A stretch of 64,000 bases of DNA. Origin: Vibrio taketomensis (GTDB lineage: Bacteria; Pseudomonadota; Gammaproteobacteria; Enterobacterales; Vibrionaceae). Location of the stretch: NCBI RefSeq assembly GCF_009938165.1, contig NZ_AP019649.1, forward strand, positions 1,488,001-1,552,000. The letters are read 5' to 3'. Positions 39,129-49,725 of the stretch are shown in pieces. The position numbers were made by a program, and so were the translations under genes. Within the stretch, counting starts at the first letter, position 1, and the number at the start of each line of letters is the position of its first letter. The notes below the pieces were generated by a model. The model searched no databases. It was not told where the DNA came from and worked only from the letters and a program-made list of their open reading frames with translations.

Positions 39129-39863
39129 TTAAAGCACCAAACCACCATCAATTTTGAGAACTTGTCCAGTAATAAAGCTCGACTTGTCACTGGCTAAGAA
39201 TTCTACCCCATTGGCAATATCTTCTGGTGTTGCCATTCTGCTCAGCGGTGTCTTATCTTTCATCATATCCAGCACTTTTTCTGGCAAGTCTGCCGTCATT
39301 GGTGTCTCAACAAAGCCTGGTGCCACACAATTGGCTCGAACTTGAGCGCCTTTACGCGCAAACTCTTTGGCCCAAGTTTTTGTCATTGCAATGACACCGC
39401 CTTTGGTCGCCGCATAATTCGATTGACCAATATTGCCATCGGTCCCGACGACAGAAGACATAGTGATGATTGAACCGTAATCCTGAGCAACCATAATTGG
39501 TGCGATAGCTTGCGTAACATTAAACACACCTTTGAGGTTAACATCGACCACCAAATCCCAGTCTTGTTCGGTCATATTCTCAATCAATGCATCACGAGTA
39601 ATACCGGCGTTGTTCACTAAAACGTCAACTCGACCGTAATCACTTTTGATCTGTTCAACCAAGTCGGTAATGGCTGGTCGATCACATATATCAACCACTA
39701 TGGGCTTAACGTTACTCTGATTCATGAACGCTTCGTTCAATACATCTCCATTCATGTCCAGCGCATACACCATAGTCGCACCATTGTTAGCGAAACGTTC
39801 GACAACTGTACGTCCGATCCCTTGCGCTGCGCCTGTCACTACGCAGATTTTGCTATTAAACAT
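39129..39863 (-). CDS. SDR-family 3-oxoacyl reductase (FabG-like)
   Basis: This cytoplasmic short-chain dehydrogenase has 244 residues. The NAD(P)-binding motif is TGAAQGIGR near residue 11 and NNAG lies near 87. The catalytic Ser is in ITMSSVVG, with YAATK near 152 carrying Tyr and Lys, and APGFVETPM follows. It is closest in look to FabG paralogues that reduce 3-oxoacyl-ACP or acetoacetyl-CoA. It is not in a fatty acid cluster, so the physiological substrate is uncertain. Confidence 0.85.
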   Translation of the reverse strand: MFNSKICVVTGAAQGIGRTVVERFANNGATMVYALDMNGDVLNEAFMNQSNVKPIVVDICDRPAITDLVEQIKSDYGRVDVLVNNAGITRDALIENMTEQDWDLVVDVNLKGVFNVTQAIAPIMVAQDYGSIITMSSVVGTDGNIGQSNYAATKGGVIAMTKTWAKEFARKGAQVRANCVAPGFVETPMTADLPEKVLDMMKDKTPLSRMATPEDIANGVEFLASDKSSFITGQVLKIDGGLVL

Positions 39864-40367
39864 ATCTGTTTCCTTGTTGGGCTTGGAAAAAAAATCTGTT
39901 CAACTAACTTAACTTCAGTAAGTTGTATCATCGCAAGACTGAGTTGGACTCCCATTTTTTTGACTAACTTTGCTCTCACCGAGAGTTTCATCCTGCGCGT
40001 TATTCAATCTGGCTATGTTTATGTGACTAAGTTGAAAATGGATCAAATCAGAAATAATCCATCATACTTAACAAATCTAATCAAACTTTAAGGTTTCTAA
40101 TTTTGGTTTTGGGCGACAAACACCACTTTTAAAATCAACAATGAACCCTTGGTAATAATAGTCGCTAGGAAACTAGATGCATTAATTTCTCATCAGCTTC
40201 ATTGTCATCAGAGTGATTTTACGTCAGCTTTATTGCCGTTATTTCATATATTACAAACAGTTGGCACATGACTATCTCTATAAGGAAAAATCTTAATGAA
40301 CACGATAAAAACTAGATAAAAGCAAACCACCAGACCTTTCGTTACCTTGTAACGCACATACCACTCA
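39864..40367. other. Intergenic region, no gene seen
   Basis: This is AT-rich DNA between the start of the SDR gene and the end of the second chemoreceptor, both on the minus strand. It should contain the SDR promoter. The frames present are short and lack ribosome sites or family resemblance. No convincing terminator for the chemoreceptor gene was found. Confidence 0.4.
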
Positions 40368-42416
40368 CTAACACGAAAGATGGTGACTTAGCTTATACTT
40401 GTGCAGCATCGATTGCTGATCTTCTGCAATCGATGAGACGTGTTCAGAAATCTCGACCATCGATTCCAATTGCGTGTTTGATAACTCACCCTGCTCGGTG
40501 ACTTCTGTAATGTGTCGAGTAACGTCCAAAGTTGCTTGCTGCTGCTGTTCCGTTGCCACTGCGATTTGCTCAAAACGAGCTCGAATAGCTGTAATAGAAG
40601 TTTCAATATCTTCAAACGCATGCTTGACCTCATCACTCGACTGAAGCGCATACCCCATTTCCAAGCGCGTATCTTCCATCGCTTTGCGAGACTGTTCGGC
40701 TGATTCTACTAATTCTGCCATCCGCTTGCGGATGCTGTCAGTTTGCACTGAAGTATCTTGCGCAAGTTTACGCACTTCATCCGCGACAACGGCGAATCCC
40801 CTGCCATGATTTCCTGCGCGCGCCGCTTCGATAGCCGCATTAAGCGCAAGTAAATTGGTGTTTTCGGCAATTCCCGATATGAAATCGACCATCTCGTAAA
40901 TCTGTTTTACTTTGCTATCTAATGCCAACATTGAACGTTCATTCGCATTAAACGTCTTCTCTAACGCATTTAAACGCCGGTGGTTTTGATTTAAGGTTTG
41001 AACGCCCTCTGTGGTCGCTTGTACCGCCAAGTTGGACTCATCAAATGAAATATGCGTCATTTGCGTTATCTGGCCTATCGCCGATTCTAATTGACCAATC
41101 GTCGCGGCCATCTGACTCAGCGCTTCATTTTGTAGGCCGATATTTTGCTTAGTGCACGTTGCCGCTTCATGACTGATCTCCGCAGCTTGATACAAGCTTT
41201 CACAATTTCGCGTCACAACCGTCAGTGATTGATTGGTCGCTACTATGACTCGATTTAAATGACTCGCAATCTGTTGGAGTTCTTTGGGCCCACGCTGGTT
41301 TAATAAACGTTGCATATCGTGCTCGGCAATACGACTCAGAGAATCAAGGATATGTTTTAGCCCTGATTGAATCCATCGTTTAAATAACAGCCAAGCGGTG
41401 CCAACAAGCAACAAGATCACGACCGTGCTGCCCATGAACGTATGATTTATTGAGGTGATGGTTTGTAAAACATCCGACTGACGTTGATGAAGTAAAGCAT
41501 GGGCACTGTTTGAGATTCGGTTGAGAATAGTGACACTTTGATTGGCAACTTCGCGCATTTCAGTAACGGTTTCATTTTGAGTTTCGTACAACGCCAACCG
41601 GAGCAAAATATGTTGCAGCAGCGCTTTATCTTCGAACCCACTTTTCACCATATCATACGCTGAAATTAAACTCGTAAACTCCTCGACATCGGGATGCCAT
41701 GCCGAGAAATCATCATAAGCAAGATTGATACCGGCAATCCTGTTTCTCATCTCTCGGTATTCTTGTTGGGCTTGCTTTGCATCGCGCTGCATCAGCAGTA
41801 GCAAAAAGGTGCTTTCCATCGAACTGGCACTGGCAATAAATCGATTCGCCGCGTCTGCAGACTCTGGATTATCAACCGACAAAATTGCGCTAATACGGTT
41901 CATTTCAGGGCCGAGCGAGCTTAATCCATAACGAAAACTTGTGACCTGTGAATCAATTAGGGATTGCTTATCCAGCAACTGAAATTGCGCTACGGTAATA
42001 TGCTGAGAAAGTTGCGCTAACCGCTCAATGCTCGAGGCTAATTCATTGGTGTAAACATTGTAAATATGTTGGTTATAGCCCTCAGATGCCGATACAAGCT
42101 GTTGATATAACGTTTGAGCCAATTCAATTTGTTGTCTAATTTTGATTTGATATTGTTCAAGTTCCTGCTTGTCTTCGGTTTGCGAAGCGAAACTCACTAA
42201 TTTGGTTTGCTCGAGTAACGATTGAATGAGTTTTGCGTTGGTTTCTGACAAAGGTAACGCATGTTCTGACAGCGCATTAAAATGAATTCCGACTTGTTCA
42301 ACACCTCTACTTCCAATGAAAGAAAGAGTACTCACAAGCAGGATAAAACTTAAAAACATGGCTGAAATAGCCTGAATCAGCGACAATGAAAACGCCTTTT
42401 GAGAGCAATCTGTCAT
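40368..42416 (-). CDS. Methyl-accepting chemotaxis protein
   Basis: This transmembrane chemoreceptor has 682 residues. TM1 is near residues 12-34 and TM2 near 325-345. A periplasmic region of about 290 residues lies between them, mostly helical, with no motif that identifies a ligand. HAMP and the signalling domain follow, with tip sequence [20 protein letters not shown] near 526. No C-terminal CheR-binding pentapeptide is present. It is unlinked to other chemotaxis genes and shares little with the receptor at 17306 outside the signalling domain. Confidence 0.92.
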   Translation of the reverse strand: MTDCSQKAFSLSLIQAISAMFLSFILLVSTLSFIGSRGVEQVGIHFNALSEHALPLSETNAKLIQSLLEQTKLVSFASQTEDKQELEQYQIKIRQQIELAQTLYQQLVSASEGYNQHIYNVYTNELASSIERLAQLSQHITVAQFQLLDKQSLIDSQVTSFRYGLSSLGPEMNRISAILSVDNPESADAANRFIASASSMESTFLLLLMQRDAKQAQQEYREMRNRIAGINLAYDDFSAWHPDVEEFTSLISAYDMVKSGFEDKALLQHILLRLALYETQNETVTEMREVANQSVTILNRISNSAHALLHQRQSDVLQTITSINHTFMGSTVVILLLVGTAWLLFKRWIQSGLKHILDSLSRIAEHDMQRLLNQRGPKELQQIASHLNRVIVATNQSLTVVTRNCESLYQAAEISHEAATCTKQNIGLQNEALSQMAATIGQLESAIGQITQMTHISFDESNLAVQATTEGVQTLNQNHRRLNALEKTFNANERSMLALDSKVKQIYEMVDFISGIAENTNLLALNAAIEAARAGNHGRGFAVVADEVRKLAQDTSVQTDSIRKRMAELVESAEQSRKAMEDTRLEMGYALQSSDEVKHAFEDIETSITAIRARFEQIAVATEQQQQATLDVTRHITEVTEQGELSNTQLESMVEISEHVSSIAEDQQSMLHKYKLSHHLSC

Positions 42417-42508
42417 AGCATCCTTGCATGAATTAATACGAAAGTTTAATGCTGGCAGTTTAAGAACGCTTTATTACACAACCATTTCATATTTATTATA
42501 CAAATCTT

Positions 42509-43000
42509 ATGCTTATAAACTTTACAGCTTGTTTCCGTCCCTTATTTGCTATGACATTTCTTGTGTTACTGATGGCATGTAGTGCATCTAAATCTACTGT
42601 TTCGTTCCAACAACAGATGCAAACGCGAGAGGCGTTGTTAAACGTGTATCATAGATGGCAAGGCGTACCCTATCGCTTAGGTGGAACGTCTCTCAATGGC
42701 GTCGATTGTTCCGCATTCGTGCAAGTTGCGGCAAATAAAGCAATGCAGATTCAATTACCTAGAACCACGGAATTACAAGTCGAGGTCGGTGTTGAGATGG
42801 ATTATGATGATATGGCGATTGGTGATTTGGTGTTCTTTAAGACTTCGTTGTTTACCCGACATGTGGGGGTTTACATCGGGGATAAACAGTTTTTACATGC
42901 GTCAACCTCAAAAGGGGTTATTATCTCTCGATTAGATAACCCTTACTGGGCGGATAAATTTTGGCAAGTAAGGCGAGTTACTACTCACCTTAGCTATTAA
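42509..43000 (+). CDS. NlpC/P60-family lipoprotein peptidase
   Basis: This is a cell wall hydrolase of the NlpC/P60 class, which cuts peptide stems of peptidoglycan. The 163 residues start with a lipoprotein signal (lipobox LMAC near residue 24). The catalytic Cys is in GVDCSAFVQ near 68, the His in RHVGVYIGD near 117, and the third polar residue is the His in FLHAST. It is similar in size to E. coli NlpC and Spr (MepS). Its stop directly abuts the stop of the convergent DUF3802 gene. Confidence 0.9.
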   Translation: MLINFTACFRPLFAMTFLVLLMACSASKSTVSFQQQMQTREALLNVYHRWQGVPYRLGGTSLNGVDCSAFVQVAANKAMQIQLPRTTELQVEVGVEMDYDDMAIGDLVFFKTSLFTRHVGVYIGDKQFLHASTSKGVIISRLDNPYWADKFWQVRRVTTHLSY

Positions 43001-43345
43001 TTAGTCGTACTTAGCAACCGCGTTATCAAATAGGTTCTTCACCAAGACGATATATTCATCAAGAAATACAATCTGTTCGTTTGTTGCAGCCCGCTTCCAA
43101 GCGCCTGCAAGCACTTCCGCCAAATCTGCTACTACCGAGTCTGCTTCCTTCAACAGTTTAAAACGAACACTCGAATGCAGTTCTGGATTTTGTTCAAATA
43201 TCGCCATGATATTTGAAGCCACCATATCCGTTACCACATCTTCGACACTCTCAGACCCTGTATCACCATCTTCTTTTGAAAATACATCGAGATTGGATGC
43301 AAGATACTCAATTAATGCCAAGTATCCTTCTGTCTCAACTACCAT
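43001..43345 (-). CDS. DUF3802-family protein
   Basis: This acidic 114-residue protein begins MVVETEGYLALIEYLASNLD. Its all-helical look and length fit the DUF3802 family of Vibrio and relatives. I start at ATG 43345, which has GGGAG six bases upstream; a TTG four codons earlier overlaps that site and is unlikely. There is no signal peptide or membrane segment. The function is unknown. Confidence 0.75.
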   Translation of the reverse strand: MVVETEGYLALIEYLASNLDVFSKEDGDTGSESVEDVVTDMVASNIMAIFEQNPELHSSVRFKLLKEADSVVADLAEVLAGAWKRAATNEQIVFLDEYIVLVKNLFDNAVAKYD

Positions 43346-43618
43346 TTTTGCTCCCAATGAAGGCTGTGAAAGTCAAATTCTATACTAAGACATTCACCTC
43401 ACATTTCACAACCACATCGTGATATTGACCTCAAAATTGTTGGTTGTGCGACACTTTAGGAAATACAACACTCAGTCTAAACAAAGACACTGTTCACAAA
43501 TCAATCAAATGATTGGTGTTATTTACTCAATTGATTGAATTCTTTGCGGTGTAAATCGGAATTACGGTGATCTATCTCCTACAATGACGATAGAGATCGA
43601 TGAAGCAAGAGGTGGACT

Positions 43619-44483
43619 ATGTGGCAGGCTATTTCTGAGCAACTATCTGAGACATTAATGTTTTCATACACTATTCGGGAAAACGAAGCTTTCCGGTGGT
43701 GATATTAGTGAGAGCTACATGATAAGTGACGGTGAACAACGTTACTTCGTGAAGGTCAACAGTCGAGCGTTTTTAGCTAACTTTGAAGTAGAAGCTGAGA
43801 ACTTAAAAGCTCTACGAGAAACCCGCACTGTCTTTGTCCCAGAGTTTGTCGATATTGGCCACTCGAAACACAACTCTTTTCTTATCCTCAATTACTTGTC
43901 CACTAAGCGACTCGAAAGCAGTGACGCTAGTTTTCGTTTCGGCCAACAACTTGCTGAGCTTCACTCCTGGGGAGAACAAAAAGAATTCGGTTTTGATCAA
44001 GACAATTATATTGGTAGCACCATTCAACCGAATCAATGGAACCGGAAGTGGTCACGCTTTTTTGCCGACCAACGAATTGGCTGGCAATTGCAATTAATCA
44101 AAGAGAAAGGCGTAACACTGGTCGATATTCCAGAGTTCACCAAGTTGATTCAAGACCTGCTCTCTCACCATCAGCCACGCCCTTCTCTACTGCATGGTGA
44201 TCTCTGGCATGGCAACGTTGCCAATTCAGCATTTGGCCCAATCTGTTATGACCCTTCATGCTATTGGGGTGATCGTGAATGTGATATTGCCATGACAGAA
44301 TTATTTGGCGGCTTTCACGAAGAGTTTTACCGTGGCTATGAAAGCCTCTCACCGCTATCTAGTGGTTACGATGAGCGCAAGCATATTTACAACCTCTACC
44401 ACATTTTAAACCACTATAATCTATTTGGTGGTCATTATCTTGATGATGCCCAAATGTTGATTGAACGGATACAAGCGTATTAA
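43619..44483 (+). CDS. Fructosamine kinase family protein (one apparent frameshift)
   Basis: This is a YniA-like kinase; the family phosphorylates sugars bound to amines and helps repair glycated proteins. The long frame starts at 43719, but an ATG at 43619 behind AAGAGGTGG opens MWQAISEQLSETL, matching the family N-terminus. It runs into a stop after ENEAFRW. Dropping one A from AAAA at 43680-43683 gives IRETKLSGGDISESYMI and restores a 287-residue protein. Motifs LLHGDLWHGNV (catalytic) and DPSCYWGDRECDIAM (metal) are intact. Sequencing error is more likely than decay because the rest is well preserved. Confidence 0.83.
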
Positions 44484-44706
44484 CCAATTGTTACATTCAG
44501 ACTTATATAACAATAACTTAATGAATCCGGCTTGGTAAAAATGTGTTGGTAATCCTTGTATTTGAGAAAAAGTTTCGATTGCTACGACTAAATTCTGTCC
44601 GCTATCAAACTTTGCACTTAATTCACAACCATAAGTAACTTACATGTTTAACATTAAATGTAGGCAACAAATGGTTGCAAGAAGAAGTAAACTACGAGGT
44701 GAGTCT

Positions 44707-44910
44707 ATGCGCAATTTCACAGATAAAATGGTCACCTGCCCGCATTGCGGTCACTCTATCGGCATTACCCTCGATGCATCAAACGGCAATCAAGATTTTT
44801 ACGACGATTGTCCCGCGTGTTGCAATGCCATCCACTTTAATATGGTGGTCAACGAACAAATGGACCTGATCGAATTAACGATCGATGCAGATGATGAACA
44901 GATTTTCTAG
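44707..44910 (+). CDS. CPXCG-motif cysteine-rich small protein
   Basis: This 67-residue protein carries two Cys pairs, TCPHCGHS near residue 11 and DDCPACCNAI near 35, that should bind one zinc. It begins MRNFTDKMV at ATG 44707 behind a strong GAGGTGAG site; the frame is open for 21 codons upstream without a good site. It matches the small CPXCG family of gamma-proteobacteria, of unknown function. It is a monocistronic gene ending at a strong terminator. Confidence 0.85.
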   Translation: MRNFTDKMVTCPHCGHSIGITLDASNGNQDFYDDCPACCNAIHFNMVVNEQMDLIELTIDADDEQIF

Positions 44911-44921
44911 GCAATATAAAG

Positions 44922-44945
44922 AAGAGCGCTAAGCGCTCTTTTTCG
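44922..44945. terminator. Terminator between the CPXCG gene and ribE
   Basis: AAGAGCGC-TAA-GCGCTCTT is followed by TTT on the plus strand and CTTTAT on the minus strand. It is shared by convergent genes. Confidence 0.8.
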
Positions 44946-44964
44946 TTTGTTTCAACTTTCACTA

Positions 44965-45579
44965 CTAAGCGAGTTGCTTTGCCGCTAGAACCCTTTCGAC
45001 CGTGTCGACAATCGCTTGAGTTTGAGGGTCAAACTCGACATTGATCGCCGCTCCAACTTCGCGAGTTCCGAACAACGTCCTTTCTAATGTTTCTGGGATT
45101 AAATGTACGTTGAATCGATTCTCGACCACTTCACCGATCGTCAAAGAGCATCCATCTAAGCCAATGTACCCCTTGGCTAGCACATATTTCATCGCGTCTT
45201 GAGGAAGCTCGAACCAAACAGTTCGGTTATTTTGAGAAGTAATGACATCGGTGACGGTTGCCATCAAAGAGATGTGACCAGACATGCTATGTCCGCCAAT
45301 TTCATCACCAAACTTTGCCGCTCGTTCTACGTTAACTTTGTCACCAACATTGAGTTGACCTAAGTTAGTGAGCCTTAAGGTTTCCTGCATTAAGTCGAAG
45401 CTAATCTTGTTCCCATCAATTTTGGTTACTGTCAGACAACAACCGTTATGTGCTACCGAAGCACCAATCGCTAGATTTTCATTTAACTTACCTTCAAGGC
45501 TTATCGTATGCGTTTGAAAGTTTTCTTTCTTCTCAATCGCGACGACTTCAGCCATACCAGCAACGATACCTGTAAACAT
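44965..45579 (-). CDS. ribE: Riboflavin synthase
   Basis: This enzyme makes riboflavin from two molecules of dimethylribityllumazine. The 204 residues start with the family motif MFTGIV and show the expected duplicated barrel: SVAHNGCCLTVT and NLGQLNVGDKVNVERA in the first half, GGHSMSGHI in the middle, and GYIGLDGCSLTIGEV and LIPETLERT in the second half. E. coli RibC/RibE is the reference. It is divergent from norM, the same pairing seen in E. coli (ydhE beside ribC). No FMN riboswitch is seen before it. Confidence 0.95.
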   Translation of the reverse strand: MFTGIVAGMAEVVAIEKKENFQTHTISLEGKLNENLAIGASVAHNGCCLTVTKIDGNKISFDLMQETLRLTNLGQLNVGDKVNVERAAKFGDEIGGHSMSGHISLMATVTDVITSQNNRTVWFELPQDAMKYVLAKGYIGLDGCSLTIGEVVENRFNVHLIPETLERTLFGTREVGAAINVEFDPQTQAIVDTVERVLAAKQLA

Positions 45580-45690
45580 AACAACTCCTGAAATTCATTC
45601 CCATAAAGATGCTAATAACCTAACTTAAAACAAAAGACGATACGAATAGTTTCTGTATAATGCGCTCGCTCTTAAGCACATGACATAAGA

Positions 45691-45781
45691 TTATACCCAA
45701 TAACCCGTAGACGCGGTCTTCAGCGATTTCGACTCACTGGCTCCTCTTCAATACGGCATCTTGAATTCGTTTGGGTATACG
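45691..45781. repeat. Palindromic intergenic element with TATACCCAA/TTGGGTATA ends
   Basis: The region between ribE and norM contains TTATACCCAATAACCCG near 45692 and ends in CGTTTGGGTATAC at 45768-45780, giving inverted termini about 90 bp apart. The interior includes GCGGTCTTCAGCGATTTCGA and CATCTTGAATTC. From memory, similar short elements recur between genes in Vibrio genomes. It looks like a miniature repeat and lies just before the norM ribosome site, so it may affect norM expression. Confidence 0.5.
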
Positions 45782-45810
45782 TTGTACTTTCCCTTTTTGG
45801 AGTCCTTTTC

Positions 45811-47181
45811 GTGCATCGTTATAAACAAGAAGCGAATACCTTAATTAAATTAGCTACCCCTGTTCTCATCGCATCCGTTGCACAAACCGGAATGGGGTTT
45901 GTTGATACGGTAATGGCGGGTGGCGTCAGTGCCACCGATATGGCAGCAGTATCGATTGCATCCAGTATCTGGTTACCTTCCATTTTATTTGGTGTTGGTC
46001 TATTGATGGCCTTGGTGCCTATTGTTTCTCAACTCAATGGCTCTTCTAAGTTCCAAAATATTCCATTTGAAATTCAACAAGGCATCTACATGGCTTTGTT
46101 GGTCTCAATTCCAATCATTGGTGTTTTATTTCAGACTCAATATATTCTGCAAATGATGGATGTTGAGACCTCAATGGCAAACAAAACCATTGGCTACATG
46201 AACGCCGTGATGTTTGCCGTGCCTGCTTACTTGTTATTTCAGGCATTACGCTGTTTTACCGATGGTTTATCACTGACAAAACCGGCGATGGTAATTGGCT
46301 TTATTGGGCTACTTTTCAATATTCCTCTGAACTGGATATTCGTTTACGGTAAATTCGGTGCGCCGGCTTTGGGCGGCGTTGGTTGTGGCGTTGCAACGGC
46401 GATAGTGTATTGGTTGATGATGCTGTTGTTGCTACTTTATGTGCTGACAGCAAAACGTGTTGCCTACATTCAGCTGTTTGCCACATTTTATCGTCCCGAC
46501 GTAAAAGCATTGGTTCGCCTATTCAAACTTGGCTTCCCGATTGCGGCTGCACTCTTTTTCGAGGTGACCCTGTTCGCGGTGGTCGCGCTATTGATTGCTC
46601 CGCTTGGCCCAATGATTGTGGCAGCACACCAAGTGGCGATTAACTTCTCATCATTGGTCTTCATGCTACCGATGAGTATTGGTGTCGCGACGAGTATTCG
46701 CGTCGGATATCGCTTGGGTGAAAATGATGTAGATAAAGCACGCGTCGCCTCACATGTTGGCTTACTGGTTGCGCTTGGTATGGCGCTATTCACGGCAAGC
46801 TTTACCATCGTGATGCGTGAACACATTGCATTGTTGTACACATCTAACCCTGAAGTTATCGCGGTAGCACTTAAGTTATTATTACTGGCCGCAATCTACC
46901 AATGCACCGACGCACTTCAGGTTGTGGCAGCGGCAGCATTACGTGGTTACAAAGATATGGCAGCGATATTTAAACGTACCTTTCTTGCTTATTGGGTGAT
47001 TGGCCTTCCGAGTGGTTACATCCTCGGCATGACCGATTGGATCGTCGCACCAATGGGAGTTGACGGTTTTTGGTACGGCATCATCACTGGTTTAACTTCT
47101 GCCGCGATTATGCTTTGCGCTCGCCTACATTGGATGCACAAACAACCTGAAGCATTCCAACTAAGCGCTCTCGAGCGATAA
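45811..47181 (+). CDS. norM: Multidrug/Na+ antiporter NorM (MATE family)
   Basis: This inner-membrane pump expels cationic drugs, dyes and fluoroquinolones, typically driven by Na+ in Vibrio. The 456 residues equal V. parahaemolyticus NorM in length and follow it closely from MHRYKQEANTLIKLATPVLI, through VAQTGMGFVDTVMAG, to the second half SIRVGYRLGENDVDKAR and ALRGYKDM. Twelve membrane segments are expected. It starts at a GTG behind TTGGAGTCC. It is divergent from ribE. Confidence 0.94.
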   Translation: MHRYKQEANTLIKLATPVLIASVAQTGMGFVDTVMAGGVSATDMAAVSIASSIWLPSILFGVGLLMALVPIVSQLNGSSKFQNIPFEIQQGIYMALLVSIPIIGVLFQTQYILQMMDVETSMANKTIGYMNAVMFAVPAYLLFQALRCFTDGLSLTKPAMVIGFIGLLFNIPLNWIFVYGKFGAPALGGVGCGVATAIVYWLMMLLLLLYVLTAKRVAYIQLFATFYRPDVKALVRLFKLGFPIAAALFFEVTLFAVVALLIAPLGPMIVAAHQVAINFSSLVFMLPMSIGVATSIRVGYRLGENDVDKARVASHVGLLVALGMALFTASFTIVMREHIALLYTSNPEVIAVALKLLLLAAIYQCTDALQVVAAAALRGYKDMAAIFKRTFLAYWVIGLPSGYILGMTDWIVAPMGVDGFWYGIITGLTSAAIMLCARLHWMHKQPEAFQLSALER

Positions 47182-47190
47182 CAATAATCC

Positions 47191-47217
47191 AAAGGTCAGC
47201 ATCGCTGACCTTTTTCT
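47191..47217 (+). terminator. Terminator after norM
   Basis: AAAGGTCAGC-ATC-GCTGACCTTTTT lies 9 bp after the norM stop. Confidence 0.85.
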
Positions 47218-47272
47218 TATATCTCACGTACACTAAAGTAACGATTCACTGATTCGGTGTACCATTCTTTCC

Positions 47273-48256
47273 ATGAGATTCCTTGTTCTGCTATTCGTTA
47301 CACTAATGGCTGGATGCGATTTTAAACAGCACCCAGTAGACAACATGTTTTCGGATTACTTAGATAGAATTGCGAACGTGCAGCAACAAAAAGCGCTAGC
47401 TTTGCCTGACAATACGGTTGTTGAATTACCTGCCATTCGGCAATTAACGATGGAAATTGAGCCTATCACTCTTGGTTTATTAGACAGTTATGAACTACGA
47501 AAATGTGGACTATTCAATGCGATTGCGGAAAAAAACTCCGTTTTAGGCAAAGTCCAAGATCAATTCCGCGATTTTGAGTTTCAGCTGACACTACTACATG
47601 GTTTGCAAAATTGTGTTAACGCGCCTGAAATTTCCGAAGAACTAAAACAAACTCTCGACGGGATTTACCATCAGAAGATTACGCAGTTGCCGGCATACAG
47701 CGCCAATCTCATTTTTACTAGCCAAGCAATGCGTAAACAACTCGGAGCAAACCAATGGATAAATCCTCAGCTTGTGACTCTCGATAGAGAGATCCTCCAC
47801 GCATACCAACATTTGCAAAGTGCGGTCAATCAACACTCTGGTGAAAATCAAGCAGTACCCATCCATAAATATCAAGAAATACTGGAAAAGAACAACACCG
47901 TGGGTCGTCTTTGGTACTCATTTGTCAACGCGAGCCAGAAACTCAACATAATAAACCAGCAACTCGCTCTTTATAACGAGACGATTGTTTGCCAGCCTGG
48001 GCGTGATTCAACTAAGTTCAAATACCTACATAACGTATTTAACCATAGCTTTGTTGGTAACATTCAAGCTTACCTAGCAAGGCTCGACGCTCACTACTTT
48101 GCCTTATTGCCCTACCTTTCTATGCTGGAAAACGTGCATCCCAATTATCAGTACCCAATTGTCAGCGCTCATAGAGAGTTCAGACAAGCAACCCTACGCC
48201 ACGTCGATTACTGGCAGCAACTATTCAAACGTTGCGGCGTCACGTTTTCTAGATAA
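47273..48256 (+). CDS. DUF3080-family lipoprotein
   Basis: This 327-residue protein has a lipoprotein signal (MRFLVLLFVTLMAGCDF, lipobox LMAGC). The mature part is largely helical. LELLDSYEL-like segments (GLLDSYELRKCGLFNAIAEKNS near residue 70) and two later Cys at QNCVNAPE and ETIVCQPGRDS fit DUF3080 as I recall it. It lies 55 bp after the norM terminator. The function is unknown; an envelope location is likely. Confidence 0.75.
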   Translation: MRFLVLLFVTLMAGCDFKQHPVDNMFSDYLDRIANVQQQKALALPDNTVVELPAIRQLTMEIEPITLGLLDSYELRKCGLFNAIAEKNSVLGKVQDQFRDFEFQLTLLHGLQNCVNAPEISEELKQTLDGIYHQKITQLPAYSANLIFTSQAMRKQLGANQWINPQLVTLDREILHAYQHLQSAVNQHSGENQAVPIHKYQEILEKNNTVGRLWYSFVNASQKLNIINQQLALYNETIVCQPGRDSTKFKYLHNVFNHSFVGNIQAYLARLDAHYFALLPYLSMLENVHPNYQYPIVSAHREFRQATLRHVDYWQQLFKRCGVTFSR

Positions 48257-48495
48257 CTCACAGTACTTGCCTCGTCTTTTTCCAATGTCAGTGTCAAAGA
48301 GTTGCGTAAAAAGCATCAAAACAATCAGCGCCTTCCAAAAACATTCTCATATTGAGAATCCACACGAGTTTGTTTCGCTTTAATTTATAACCCACTGTTA
48401 TTTAAGCAATAACCTTTCGGCATGCAATGTGCAACTAGTGTCTATAAAACATGGATATTTACTAGATGCTCATTGTGGATGAGTTGGAGGATGTG

Positions 48496-49569
48496 ATGCG
48501 AGATATCATTGTACTCAACAATTTAAGTGACTCTTTTGCGGTCAATTCTAAAGAAATGCTCAACAACATGCCAAACAGCGGCAGAATCGTGTGGGTTGAC
48601 CTCGAATTCGAGAGTGCAAAAAGTCAAAAACATCACACAACAAACGCTGTATCTGAGAGTTCAAGATCCAACGCCCATATCACGATAACGATTAAAAATA
48701 TTCCTGAGATAAGTTGCCATGAGACTAAACACTCTTCTCTATCCTACATTCTCGCCTCTTTGAACCCGCTTCTAACCCGACATGATATTAAACACCCCAT
48801 CATTTGGGCTGCCGATACGAGTTTTGCTGACTTAACTGAACACATCAAAGGTTCATCCCTGGTTTACTATTGCCATGAAGAACATTCGAGCAACTTCATC
48901 GCGAATAACCATTTTAAATTTGAGCTTGAAAAAACGATGCTCAAACGGGCAAATCTGATTTTTGGCTCCAGTTCGCTTATTTGTTCACGTTTTCCTCGTA
49001 GCAAAACTTTAATACTGCCACCCGCAGTCGATACCAACTTATTCTGTGCTCGCCACCCCGTCGCAGAAGACATGCCCACTAACGGCAGGCCAACGGCTGG
49101 TTTTTGTGGCGTAATAGACAATACCGTCGACCTTCAATTGCTTTACTACACGGCACTTAATTTACCTAATTGGAACTTTGTTTATATTGGCCGTATGTCG
49201 GTTGGCCATCATGCGCTGTTCGACTTAGAGAATGTGTTCTATTTGGGGACGAAAACGACCAAACAACTGCCGCGTTATATCCAGCATTGGGAAGTCAGCT
49301 TGTTACCTTTCAAATCACAGCAAAGTCATCCGACAGCGTTTAACAGTACCCTGCTAAAATATTTGGCTGCTGGCTCACCCGTTGTTTCAACGTTTTCAGA
49401 GCCGAGCGGCAACTACAGAGACTATGTCAATGTCGTAGAAACCGCGCACGAGATGTCTTACGCATTAAAATTGTCGGCGTACGAGAATAAAATTCCATCG
49501 GATATCATTTGGAGTGACAGCTGGCAAACTCGCGGGCGCTACATCAGCAACCTTCTGCGAAGCTTATAG
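48496..49569 (+). CDS. Glycosyltransferase-like protein
   Basis: The protein has about 357 residues and starts at ATG 48496 (MRDIIVLNNLSDSF) behind GGAGG; a longer frame opens at 48466. The C-terminal half resembles GT-B family-1-type transferases: PTAGFCGVIDN near 200, WNFVYIGRMS, VFYLGTKTTKQLPRYIQHWEVSLLPF, and the end motif LLKYLAAGSPVVST. The N-terminal half is weakly conserved. It is solitary, not in a polysaccharide cluster, so the acceptor is unknown. No membrane segments or leader are visible. Confidence 0.75.
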   Translation: MRDIIVLNNLSDSFAVNSKEMLNNMPNSGRIVWVDLEFESAKSQKHHTTNAVSESSRSNAHITITIKNIPEISCHETKHSSLSYILASLNPLLTRHDIKHPIIWAADTSFADLTEHIKGSSLVYYCHEEHSSNFIANNHFKFELEKTMLKRANLIFGSSSLICSRFPRSKTLILPPAVDTNLFCARHPVAEDMPTNGRPTAGFCGVIDNTVDLQLLYYTALNLPNWNFVYIGRMSVGHHALFDLENVFYLGTKTTKQLPRYIQHWEVSLLPFKSQQSHPTAFNSTLLKYLAAGSPVVSTFSEPSGNYRDYVNVVETAHEMSYALKLSAYENKIPSDIIWSDSWQTRGRYISNLLRSL

Positions 49570-49725
49570 AGGATTCAGTGATGTGATCAGGAGCACATTG
49601 AACGAGGTTGTAAGAATAAAAATCAATCAATCAGCACAATCCTGCGCCAAACGATTCAAAAACCTAGAATTTACGCTTGCACACGCCCAAAACAGTGGGT
49701 AATATCCATCTCGTTCTCAAGGGAT

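Noticed and set aside
40262..40280. Sigma-54 promoter at TTGGCACATGACTATC
   Set aside because: The -24 half is good but there is no GC at the -12 position, and no gene follows in that direction.
44965..45810. FMN riboswitch near ribE
   Set aside because: The conserved FMN-box segments are not present in the intergenic region on either strand.
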